From Streptomyces sp. NBRC 110611 (GTDB taxonomy: Bacteria > Actinomycetota > Actinomycetes > Streptomycetales > Streptomycetaceae), in the NCBI RefSeq assembly GCF_001590865.1, contig NZ_BBUY01000005.1:124001-188000 (forward strand): a stretch of DNA of 64,000 bases, in the 5' to 3' direction. Shown here one piece after another: positions 37,401 through 45,900 of this stretch. The number at the start of each line of letters is the position of its first letter. Within the stretch, counting starts at the first letter, position 1. The notes under the pieces are model-generated. The model searched no databases. It worked only from the letters and a program-made list of their open reading frames with translations, and was not told the DNA's origin. The position numbers and the translations under genes were made by a program.

Positions 37401-39881
37401 GCGCCGCCGCTGGAAGGCGTAGGTCGGCAGGTCGACGCGGCGGGCGCCGGTACCGGCGAAGGCCGCCGCCCAGTCGGGCGTCCCGCCGCCGGCGTGGAGG
37501 CGGGCGAGTGCGGTGGTGAACTCCCGTGCGGCGTCGCGCCCGTGGCGCAGCGTGCCCAGGACGGTGGCCTCGCCGCCGGCGTCGGCCAGCAGGGCGCGGA
37601 GCCGGTCGAGGAGTACCGGGTGCGGGCCGGTCTCGGCGAACACCGTGACGCCGCGCTCCAGCAGCGCGCGCACCGTGGGGCCGTCCAGGTCGGTGTGGAG
37701 GGGGATGCCGGCGGTGGGGTACGGGCCCGGGGGGCCGGGGCGCAGCGCCGCACGGGCCGCCTCCGCCAGGGAGAGTCCGCCGGCCACGTGGGCGGCGACG
37801 GCCGCGCCCACGGCGTCGGTGCCGACCACGGCCGCCGGATCGACTCCGTGTGCCCGCCAGAGTCCGGCCAGGGCGACCCCCACCGCGAACAGCGCGGGCC
37901 CGGCGACCTCGGCGCGGCCGGGGTCGGCGGCGCCCGGCCCGCCGCGCAGCAGCGCGTCGAGCGACCAGCCGGTCAGCGGGTCCAGCACCCGTGCGCAGGC
38001 GGCGAGGTGCTCGGCGAACACCGGGGAGGCCGCGAGCAGTTCGCGTGCGGTGGCGGTCCAGCGGGCGCCCTCGCCGGCGAACTCGGCGGCGGGCGGGAAG
38101 ACCAGCGCCACCTTGCCGCCGCCGGACGCGGCGGTCCGGCCGGTGACGAGGACGGCCGGCGAGCCGGCGCCCGGCGCGTCCGCCGCCCGCTCCCCCTCCT
38201 CCGGGCCGCTCTCTGCGGCCACGGCGGACGCACCGGCCGGGGCGGCCAACTCGGCCAGGCCGGCCAGCAGTTCCTCCCGGTTCGCGCCCAGCACCACGGC
38301 GCGGTACTCGAATGCGGAGCGGGTGGTCGCCAGCGAGTACGCCACGTCCACGGGCCGCAGCCCGGGGTGGCGTTCGGTCCAGGCCAGCAGCCGGGCCGCC
38401 TGGTCCCGCAGCGCGTCCCGGGTCCGCCCGGAGACCGGCCACACCAGCGGGGCACCGGGCAGTGCGCCCCCCGGCCGCGGTGCCCGCGCCCCCCGCGGCG
38501 CCTCCCCGGGGTCCCGCTGCTGGTGCTGCTCCTGGGGCTGCTCCTGGGGCTCTTCGATGATCACATGGGCGTTGGTGCCGCTGACGCCGAACGCGGAGAC
38601 GGCCGCCCGCCGCGGTTCACCGGCCGCCGGCCAGGCGGTCTCCTCGGCCAGCAGCCGGACCCCGCCCGCCGACCAGTCCACGTGCGGGGTGGGCGCGTCC
38701 AGGTGCAGCGTCCTGGGCAGCACCCCGTGGCGCATCGCCATGACCATCTTGATGATCCCGGCCACCCCGGCCGCCGCCTGGCTGTGCCCGAAGTTGGACT
38801 TGACCGAGCCCAGCCACAGCGGGTGTCCGGGCGAGCGGTCCCGGCCGTAGGTGGCCAGCAGGGCCTGGGCCTCGATGGGGTCGCCCAGCCGGGTGCCGGT
38901 GCCGTGCGCCTCCACCGCGTCGACCTGGGCGGCGGACAGCCCGGCGTCCAGCAGCGCGTCCTGGATGACCCGCTGCTGGGCCGGCCCGCTGGGTGCGGTC
39001 AGGCCGTTGCTGGCGCCGTCCTGGTTCACCGCGCCGCCGCGGACCACCGCGAGCACCGGGTGCCCGTTGCGGCGCGCGTCCGCCAGCCGTTCCACCACCA
39101 GGACGCCGACGCCCTCGGCCCAGCCCGTGCCGTCCGCCGCGGCCGCGAAGGACTTGCAGCGGCCGTCCCGGGCCAGGCCGCCCTGGCGGCTGAACTCCAC
39201 GAAGGTCTCCGGCGTCGCCATCACCGTGGCGCCGCCGGCCAGGGCGAGCGCGCACTCGCCGCGGCGCAGCGCCTGTACGGCCAGGTGCAGGGCCACCAGC
39301 GAGGAGGAGCAGGCGGTGTCCACGGTGAGGGCCGGGCCCTCCAGGCCGAGGGCGTAGGCGACCCGGCCGGGCACCACGCTGCCGGCGGCGCCGGCGCCGG
39401 GGTAGTCGTGGTACATCAGCCCGGCGAAGACCCCGGTACGGCTGCCCCGCAGCGACTTCGGGTCGATCCCGGCGCGTTCGACCGCCTCCCATGCGGTCTC
39501 CAGGAAGAGCCGCTGCTGGGGGTCGGTCGCCAGCGCCTCACGGGGGGACATGGCGAAGAACCCGGCGTCGAACCCGGCGGCGTCGGCGAGGAATCCGCCC
39601 TCGCGGGTGGCGGAGCCGCCGCCGGCCGGACCGGCCCCGTGGAGCGCGTCGAGGTCCCAGCCCCGGTCCTCGGGGAAGGCGCACACCGCGTCGGTGCCGT
39701 CGGCGACCAGCCGCCACAGGTCCTCCGGCGAGCTGACGCCGCCCGGGTAGCGGCAGCCCATGCCGACGATCGCGATGGGCTCCCGGCGCCGGGCCTCGGC
39801 GTCGTGCAGCTCCGTGCGGGTCTTCTGGAGCTCGGTGGTGACCCGCTTCAGATAGTCGCGGAGCCGGTCCTCGGTGTGCAT
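32121..39881 (-). CDS. PKS-C: KS-AT(dead)-DH-KR-ACP plus decayed KS-AT-partial KR
   Basis: This 2586-residue cis-AT-type modular PKS starts with an N-terminal docking helix (DRLRDYLKRVTTELQKTR) that should pair with the C-terminus of PKS-B. KS (about 36-445) is intact: C191 in TACSSSL, EAHGTGT, NFGHSQ. The AT region (about 590-780) has lost its middle, and GHSxGE reads GTDAVG with D689 for the nucleophile. DH (about 850-1180) keeps HAVRGTVLLP and [12 protein letters not shown] (about 1190-1630) has GATGTLGG, the LDD motif (B-type) and NYAAAN. The ACP has S1738 in LGIGSLNS, with Gly in place of the usual Asp. The remaining 760 residues are a decayed module: KS lost its Cys (D1933), AT lost its Ser, and the KR stops after its structural half, with no ACP or TE. 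The protein is in frame throughout. Confidence 0.93.
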   Translation of the reverse strand: MHTEDRLRDYLKRVTTELQKTRTELHDAEARRREPIAIVGMGCRYPGGVSSPEDLWRLVADGTDAVCAFPEDRGWDLDALHGAGPAGGGSATREGGFLADAAGFDAGFFAMSPREALATDPQQRLFLETAWEAVERAGIDPKSLRGSRTGVFAGLMYHDYPGAGAAGSVVPGRVAYALGLEGPALTVDTACSSSLVALHLAVQALRRGECALALAGGATVMATPETFVEFSRQGGLARDGRCKSFAAAADGTGWAEGVGVLVVERLADARRNGHPVLAVVRGGAVNQDGASNGLTAPSGPAQQRVIQDALLDAGLSAAQVDAVEAHGTGTRLGDPIEAQALLATYGRDRSPGHPLWLGSVKSNFGHSQAAAGVAGIIKMVMAMRHGVLPRTLHLDAPTPHVDWSAGGVRLLAEETAWPAAGEPRRAAVSAFGVSGTNAHVIIEEPQEQPQEQHQQRDPGEAPRGARAPRPGGALPGAPLVWPVSGRTRDALRDQAARLLAWTERHPGLRPVDVAYSLATTRSAFEYRAVVLGANREELLAGLAELAAPAGASAVAAESGPEEGERAADAPGAGSPAVLVTGRTAASGGGKVALVFPPAAEFAGEGARWTATARELLAASPVFAEHLAACARVLDPLTGWSLDALLRGGPGAADPGRAEVAGPALFAVGVALAGLWRAHGVDPAAVVGTDAVGAAVAAHVAGGLSLAEAARAALRPGPPGPYPTAGIPLHTDLDGPTVRALLERGVTVFAETGPHPVLLDRLRALLADAGGEATVLGTLRHGRDAAREFTTALARLHAGGGTPDWAAAFAGTGARRVDLPTYAFQRRRYWTPAVSAAPASAAAAAGAERLGLRTAGHPLFGARLALADSGGLVLTGRLSLRTHPWLAGHAVRGTVLLPGAATVELALRAGQEAGCGLLEELTLQAPLVLPAEGAVRFQVTVGTPDDRGRRTLSLYSCAGRADGTGRADGTDRADGTDRADGTGRADDAGHPAPAADGRSWTRHATGVVSPGTGPAAPLAEPLQEQWPPAGAEEIAPQQVYDRMTAAGLEYGPAFRGVRAVWRRGDALFAEIAQPAGAEHTAGTGTTTDVAGFGLHPALLDAALHPLALGLPGLGGGPDGRPRLPFAWNRVALHSRGATALRVRLTAEADTVRLDAYDAAGAPVVTVGSLVVRPVADAPPPADGRPDTPLHREEWQPLPPASGAAVSGAAASGPKAPGRPSWAVLGPDAPGTAVALRAQGIPAVPYRDLASVPDGSGTVLWPCPPRRGHDDAGPAAVHEAVRRALTTAQQWLADERFTAARLVVLTRGAAGPHAGNDPVGSAVWGLIRSAQSEHPDRFVLADLARDDASVRALPAALAAGEPQFALVDGAVSVPRLAPVRPQAPAAATPDTGGADGPEGPAPGRYGDGTVLITGATGTLGGLVARHLVRAHGVRHLLLTGRRGGAAPGAARLTTELEELARPAGAVTVTWAACDVADRAALRALLADIPGTRPLTGVIHAAGVLDDGVLASLTPERLTTVLRPKVDAAVHLDELTRGLDLSAFVLFSSLSGVLGGLAQANYAAANAFLDALARRRRAQGLPASSLAWGLWEQSSGMTGDLDRSVRERMARGGFPPLPTTDALTLFDAAHDLDEAALVPVRLDLGALRAQAAEAGTGALPPLLRGLAGAPALRTAAGSAAAPEDRGAPDPAGPASLSALPVAARDRALAELVRSSTADVLGHDSADAIEPGLTFQELGIGSLNSVELRNHLAARTGLTLPTTLVFDFPTPAEVAAHLRTLLPEPAGAAPGRPSAPASPPASPPPSVPASSGPSPSAPSPAADPDDDPIVVVGRSRRLRGEGPQEPAGFDAGFFGYGPDEAAALDPRQGPLLETAWEAVEDAGIVPDTLDGSDTAVFLGLPRPGDGPDGAVGGGLPTQALATAFGLRGPAVAVDTGDGSAGTALHLAAQSLRLGECGLALAGGALTDPDRNGEGTEILLLARLSAARRHGHRVHALVRNGETGQAVVAPAPPEASPVAGAAAPRAESPAVPFPYLLSAKTPSALRAQAARLRSHLESRPQVRPADLARALATTRTAFRHRAALVAGGREELLTALDAVARGEDLPAVLRGTPADRPLTFRFVPHHGRRPVVGGPLYRAFRVYAEAFDEAAGCLDEHLERSLREVVWYQPELLERPAYGYPALFAAQTALHRLLTSWGVTPDTVTGTASGAVAAAYASGALALGDAAALAVAYGRLADGDRDARAREDFRRALETLAFRPPEIPFPFPSPPGGGPAAGVSLSSPDGWIRRLDEHEAGEEAAGLPGTGTALRLGADGFAVTGRGEHRGTAVSGEELTSPDALGRAFGSLHTGGVPVDWTAVFGGRPARRTDLPTYAFQRTGRPVWSPAGDLGAPGLDGSWLVVIPPAGRAGADLTEPVLGALLRHGADVLPFAVDPAAGATAGHASRLSQLLASRGPLTGALSLLPAAAPDSAPDGPWTLPAAVREAVADTPVWHLTRGAVAVEPGERPDPLQAAAWEHLPPGALIDLPPALDESARERLCAVLARGAAKDATGAGAGAGAAGDDAGDDAGPPLWAVRPSGVFTRPRPADAP
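36931..37010 (-). repeat. 18-bp in-frame minisatellite in the PKS-C DH region
   Basis: Four head-to-tail units of 18 bp (gcgcggtccgtaccgtcg with single changes; 36931-37002) plus a partial fifth encode RADGTG/RADGTD repeats, about residues 958-984. They fall between the two catalytic motifs of the DH, probably in a surface loop. Because the unit is a multiple of three, copy-number change would not break the frame. Confidence 0.9.
37550..38115 (-). other. Vestigial acyltransferase domain in PKS-C
   Basis: The stretch keeps the ends of a cis-AT (VALVFPPAAEFAGEGARW for VFxFPGQGAQW, and FAETGPHPVLL near the end). Its centre has collapsed: VVGTDAVGAAVAAHVAGGLS stands for VVGHSxGE.... The following roughly 120-150 residues, which include the selectivity motif, are missing. 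D689 occupies the place of the nucleophilic serine, so it cannot carry an acyl group. The flanking KS-AT and post-AT linkers are intact, so the domain was lost in place. Confidence 0.88.
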
Positions 39882-39957
39882 CAGGTGTGGTCGCCCCTCA
39901 GCGCGTCGGTCGTGTCGGTGGAACAGGTGGAACAGGTGAAGCGGGTGGACGCGCGGG
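39882..39957 (-). other. Short gap between PKS-B and PKS-C
   Basis: The gap is 76 bp between the PKS-B stop and the PKS-C ATG, with a GGTGGAACA duplication (near 39,917-39,937) and a GAGGGG ribosome site about 14 nt before the ATG. It has no promoter I can recognise; the two genes are probably cotranscribed. Confidence 0.5.
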
Positions 39958-42900
39958 TCATTCCGTGCCCAACTGCTGGTCGAGGTAGGCGAAGAACTCG
40001 TCGTCGGTCGCCGCGTCCATGCGGGCCAGCAGGTCGTCACCGTCCTCGGGGCGGCCGGCGGGCTCCTGCCCCGGCGCGGTCAGCCGGGCGGCCAGGTCCC
40101 GCAGCCGGGTCGCGAGCCGGTCGCCCACGGCGGCGTCCTGTGCGACCTCGTCCACCATCCCTTCCAGGCGGTCGAGTTCGGCCAGGATCCGCAGGACGGG
40201 GCTCTGCCCGCCGTCGCCGCCCAGCTCGTCGCGCAGGTGCCCGGCGAGCTCGCCCGGTGTGGGGTGGTCGAAGGTGAGCGTGGCGGGCAGCCGCAGCCCG
40301 GTGACCGCCTGGAGCCCGTTGCGGAAGACGACCGCGGTCAGCGAGTCGAAGCCCAGCTCGGAGAAGGGACGGTCGGCCTCGATCGCCTCCGGGCCCGGGT
40401 AGCCGAGGACTTCGGCCGCCTGGCCGCGGACCAGCACGGAGAGCCGGGCCGCCTGCTCGGGCTCGGACAGGCCGGTCAGGGTCCGGCGCAGCGCCTCGGC
40501 CACGCCGTCCGCCCCGTCCGCGGCCGCGTCCGCCGCCTGGCGACCGGGCGCCGGGACGAGCCCGCGCAGCAGCGGCGGTACGGCACCGGGACCGGCCTGC
40601 GCGGCCAGCGCCGCCAGGTCCAGCCGGATCGGGATCAGCTGCGGTTCCGCGGCGCCGCCCGCGAGGTCGAGCAGGCGCAGCCCGTCCGCCTCGCTGAGCG
40701 CGCGGATGCCGCTGCGGTCCATCCGCCGGCGGTCGGCCGCGTCGAGCGCCCCGGCCATCCCGGCGGCGCTCTCCCACCTGCCCCAGGCCAGCGAGACGCC
40801 CGGGAGCCCCAGCTCGCGCCGGTGCCGGGCCAGGGCGTCCAGGAAGGCGTTGGCCGCCGCGTAGTTGCCCTGCCCCGGGCCGCCCAGCACCCCGGCCGCC
40901 GAGGAGAACAGGACGAACGCCGAGAGGTCGGCATCCCGGGTGAGGTCGTGCAGCAGCCAGGCGGCGTCGGCCTTCGGCCGCAGCACCGCGTCCAGGCGGC
41001 CGGGGGTCAGCTCGCCCACCGTCGCGTCGTCGAGGACTCCGGCCGCGTGCACGACGGCGGTCAGCGGGCGGTCGGCCGGCACGGCGGCCAGCAGCCGGCG
41101 CACCGCGTCGCGGTCGGCCGTATCGCAGGCGACGGTGGTGACGTGCGCGCCCAGGTCGGTCAGCTCGGCTTCCAGGGCTGCGGCGCCCGGGGCGTCGGGG
41201 CCGCGCCGGCCGGCCAGCAGCAGATTCCGTACGCCGTGCTCGGTGACGAGGTGCCGGGCGACCAGACCGCCCAGGGTCCCGGAGGCGCCGGTGATCAGCA
41301 CGGTGCCGTCGGGGCGCCAGGGTGCCGCGCCATCCGTCGCCGCGGGCGCCGTACGCACCAGCCGGGGCACCCGCACCCCGCCCTGCCGGACGGCCAGTTG
41401 GGGCTCGTCGCCGGCCGCGTCCGAACCGGTCGCCGCCGACAGCAGCGCGGTCAGCGCGGCGGGAGTGTCCGTCCGGTCGAGGTCGGCGAGGACGAACCGG
41501 CCGGGGTGCTCGGACTGCGCGGAGCGCACCAGCCCCCACAGCGCGGCGGAGCCGAGGTCGGCGAGGTGCTCGCCGGGCCCGGTGGCGACCGCGCCACGGG
41601 TCACGAACACCAGGCGCGCGGCGGACAGCCGGGCGTCGTCCGTCCACGCCTGCACGTGTGCCAGCGCCCGGCGGGCGGCGGTGTGCGCGCCGGCGGCCGG
41701 GCCGTCGGGGTCACCGGAGGTGCCGGATGCCGCGCATGGCACGAGGACCAGCTCCGGGACCGGGCCCGCGGCGCGGAGCGCGTCGAGGCTCGGGTGGACC
41801 GGTGCGGTGACCCCGGCCGCGGCCAGGGCCTCCGCCAAGCCGAGGCGGTCGGGGCCGAGCACCGCGCACCGGGGCACGGCGGGGTCGCCGCCGGCGGCAG
41901 CGGCCGGCTCGGTCCAGTCGGTCCGGAACAGCGCGTCGGCGACGCTCTCCCCGCCGCCCGGGGACAGCGGGCGCAGCACCAGTGCCGCGATGTCGGCGAC
42001 GGGCCGGCCGGCGGGGTCCGTGGCGTGGACCGCCACGGTGTCCCGGCCCGCGGCCCGGATCCGGACCCGCAGCTCGCCGGGGGCCGCGACGGCACCGTGG
42101 AGCCGGACCCCGCGCCAGGTGAAGGGGACATGGGGCCGTGCGGGGTCGGCCACGAACGAGCCGTGGGCGACCGCGTGCAGCGCCGCGTCCAGCAGGGCGG
42201 GGTGGACGTCGAACGCCCCGGTGTGCTCCGGGCCGCCGGCCCCCTCCGCCCGCGGCAGCGCGACCTCGGCGTACAGCGCACCGTCCGTGCCGCGCCGGAC
42301 CGCGCGCAGCCCCTGGAAGGCCGGGCCGTAGTCGAGCCCGGCCTCGGCGAGCCCCGGGTAGAGCCCCTGCGTCGGCACGGGCTCGGCACCGGCCGGCGGC
42401 CACGGGAGGTCACGGTCCGCCGGCCCGGCCGGATCCGCCGTCGCCGCGGCCGGGTCCGCCGTCGCCAGGACGCCGGTGGCGTGCTGGGTCCACGGGGCGC
42501 CGGCCGGTGCGCCGTCGGGCCGCGCGTGGACGGTGACCGTCCGCCGCCCCGTCGCGTCCGGGGCCGAGGCCCGTACGCTCAGCCGGACCCGGCCGGTCTC
42601 CGGCAGCGGCAGCGGCGCCTGGAGCGTCAGCTCCTCCACCAGGCCGCAGTCCACCGCCGCCCCGAGGCGGGCGGCCAGGGCCAGGAACGCGGTGCCCGGC
42701 AGCAGCACCGTGCCGCCCACGGTGTGGTCGGCCAGCCAGGGCTGGTCCGCGAGGGACAGGTCCCACGCCAGGTGCACCGAGCCGTCGGGGAGTTCGAGAA
42801 CGGACGGCCCGGCCGCCGGCACCGGTTCCGGACGCGGAACGGCCCCGGCGGAGGGCGCGGCGGAGGGCGCGGCGGACGTGACCGCCGGCCGGACGGGAGC

Positions 42901-45900
42901 GGGCTCGATCCAGCAGCGGGTGCGGGCGAACGGATAGCCCGGCAGCGACATCCGGCGCGGCGGCCGCCCCCCGTCAGCCACCGGCCCGAGGTCGATCTCG
43001 GCGCCGGCGACCCAGGCCCGCGCCAGGAGCTCCAGGTCTCCGCGTTCGGCGGCGGACCGCAGCTCCTCGGGCGCGGGGCGGCCGGCGCCGCGGTCGCGCC
43101 GCCCGCGGTGGGTGCCCGCCGGCAGCGCGCCGCCGCCGAGCCAGGCCGTGATCCGCTCGATCAGGGTGCGCACGTCGGACGCGATGACCGCGAGCCGCTC
43201 GTCCATCGCCTCCCGGCCCGTGTGCAGGGTGAAGGCCAGGTCGTCGAGCGGAACGGCGGGGAGGGGGCCGGTTCCGGCGGGGGCCGGCCGGCCGTCCGCG
43301 CCGGTGGTGCGCAGCACCGCCGCCAGCGACTGGAGGGTGGCCTCGCCGTGTACCGCGGACGGGGGCAGTCCGCACCCCAGCTCCTCCTCGATCCGCTGCC
43401 GGAGGATCGTCAACAGCGGGTAATCCAGACCGAGTTCGGCAAGCGTCTCGGGGCCGTCCCCGGACCCCACCGCGGCCGGCCCGCCGGTCCGCTGCGGGGC
43501 GACGCCGAGCAGGTCGTCCAGGATGCCGGCGAGCCGGTCCGTGAGGTGTCCGGGGTCCCCGGCGTGCGGGCCCAGGAAGGCGGTGAAACGCTCCGCCAGG
43601 GCGCGCAGGCGGTCCTCGTCCTTGGCCGAGAAGACGAACAGCCGGTCCCGGGCACCCTGTTCCGGGTCCGGGGACCCCGGCCGTGCCGCATCGCCCTCGT
43701 ACGCCTCCAGCACCACGTGCGCATTGGCGCCTCCCGCCCCGAACGAGCTGATGCCCGCCCGCAGCGGAGCGCCGTCCGGCGCGCGCCACGGCGCCACCTC
43801 ACGCTGCACCCGGAAGCGCGAACGCGCCCAGTCCACCGCGGTGTTGAGCTGCTCGGCGTGCAGCGAGGGCACCAGTTCACGGTGCTTGAGCTGGAGCACC
43901 ACCTTGGTGACGGCGGCGATACCGGCCGCCGACTCAAGGTGCCCGACGTTGGACTTCACCGACCCGATGGGGACCGGAGCCGCGGCCGGCCCGCCCGGTG
44001 CGCCGGACTCCGCGAAGGCCTTCTCCAGGCCGGCCACCTCGATGGGGTCGCCGAGCGAGGTTCCGGTGCCGTGCGCCTCGATGTAGCCGAGCGTCGCCGG
44101 GTCGGTGCCGGAGCGCCGGAAGGCGTCGGTCATCAGCTCGGCCTGGGCCTGGGGGTTGGGCACCGAGAAGCCGCTGGTGCGTCCGCCGTGGTTGAGGGCG
44201 GCCCCGCGGACCACGGCGTGGATCCGGTCGCCGTCGCGCAGCGCGTCCCGCAGCGGACGCAGCAGCACGGCGCCGACGCCCTCGCCGGGTACGTAGCCGT
44301 CGCCGTCCGCGCCGAAGCTGCGGCAGCGCCCGTCGGTGGACAGGAAGGAGGACTGCCCCAGCAGCAGGTACTTGTTGGGGTGCACGGAGAGGTTGACCCC
44401 GCCCGCCACGGCCGCCTCGCACTCCCCGCGCCGGATGCTCTCGCACGCCTGGTGGATCGCGGTGAGCGAGGACGAGCACATGGTGTCCAGCGCGATACTC
44501 GGACCGCGCAGGTCCAGGAAGTACGAGACGCGGTTGGCGATGGCGGCGTTGAAGGAGGAGGGGACCAGCCCGCCCGGCTCGCCGGGGCCGCGGACTCCGT
44601 AGAGCTGGTACTGGTTGTACATCACCCCGACGTAGACGCCGACCTTGCGGCCCTTCCAGGCCGACGGTGCGTGGCCGGCGTCCTCGAACGTGTGCCACAC
44701 CGTCTGCAGGAACAGCCGCTCCTGCGGGTCGATGACCGCGGCCTCCTTCGGCGAGATGTGAAAGAAGAGCGGGTCGAAGGCGTCGACCTCGCTGAGGAAT
44801 CCGCCCCAGCGGCCGTAGGTGCGCCCGGGAGTGCCCCGTTCGGGCGCGTAGACGGCGTCGTGGTCCCAGCGGTCGGCGGGGACCTCGGTGATGCAGTCCC
44901 GGCCGGCCCGCAGGTTGTCCCAGAACTCGCCGAGGTCCTCGGCCATCGGGTAGCGGCCGCTGATGCCGACGATGGCGATCGCGGTGCCGTCCGCGTCCTC
45001 GGCGCGGTCGTCCTCGGCGGAGTGCCGCGGACGCGTCCGCGGCGGCGGTGCCTCCGCTCCGAGCACCATCTGCTGGAACGCGGGGGCGTGCCGGCCGATC
45101 GCCTCGGTCATCCGCTGCCGGTCGCCCGCCAGGGCGATGAGGTGTCCGGCGGTGCCCGCCAGGGCGGTCAGCAGGATGGCCGGACCGGTGACGGCGTCCA
45201 GCGGCTCCATGCCCATCGAGCGGAGCCCGGCCTCGGCGGTGGGCGTCAGCCCCATGCCGCCGTCGCGCCAGGCGGGCCAGCCGACCGAGACCGTGCGGCC
45301 GGCCCGCTCGCCGACGGTGACCAGCCGGTTCCGCTCGACCGCGAAGGCGTCCAGGAACGCGTTGGCGCAGGCGTAGTCGGACTGGCCCGCGTTGCCCCAG
45401 GACGCGGCGGTCGACGAGCAGAGCGCGAAGAAGTCCAGCGGCTCCTGGCGGGTGGCCCGGTCCAGGTGCACGGTGCCGGCCACCTTGGCGGCCAGGACGG
45501 CCTCGGCGTCGGCGGCCGTCTTCCCCGGGACCAGGCCGTCGCGGAGCACACCGGCCGCGTGGATCACGCCGTGCAGGGCGCCGAACCGGCGGCGGGCGGC
45601 GGCGACCAGCTCGGCCACCTCGTGCGCCGAGGCGACGTCGGCGCGGTGGTGCAGCACCTCGGCGCCCAGCGCGGTCAGTTCGGCGATCCGCCGCTCTCCC
45701 CGGGCGTCGAGCGGTGAGCGGCCGCACAGCACCAGCCGGGCCCGGTGGTGGCGGGCCAGGTGGCGGGCGAAGGCCAGTCCGACGCCGCCGAGTCCGCCGG
45801 TGATCAGGTAGACCCCGCCGTCGCGCGGACGCCACGGCCGGCCGGCGACCGGGACCTCCCGGTAGCGGCGTACGGTGCGCCGGCCGGCCCGGTAGCGGAC

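Noticed and set aside
40237..45717. Long plus-strand open frame opposite PKS-B
   Set aside because: Same cause: an antisense shadow of the PKS-B codons, with no recognisable domain and no ribosome site.
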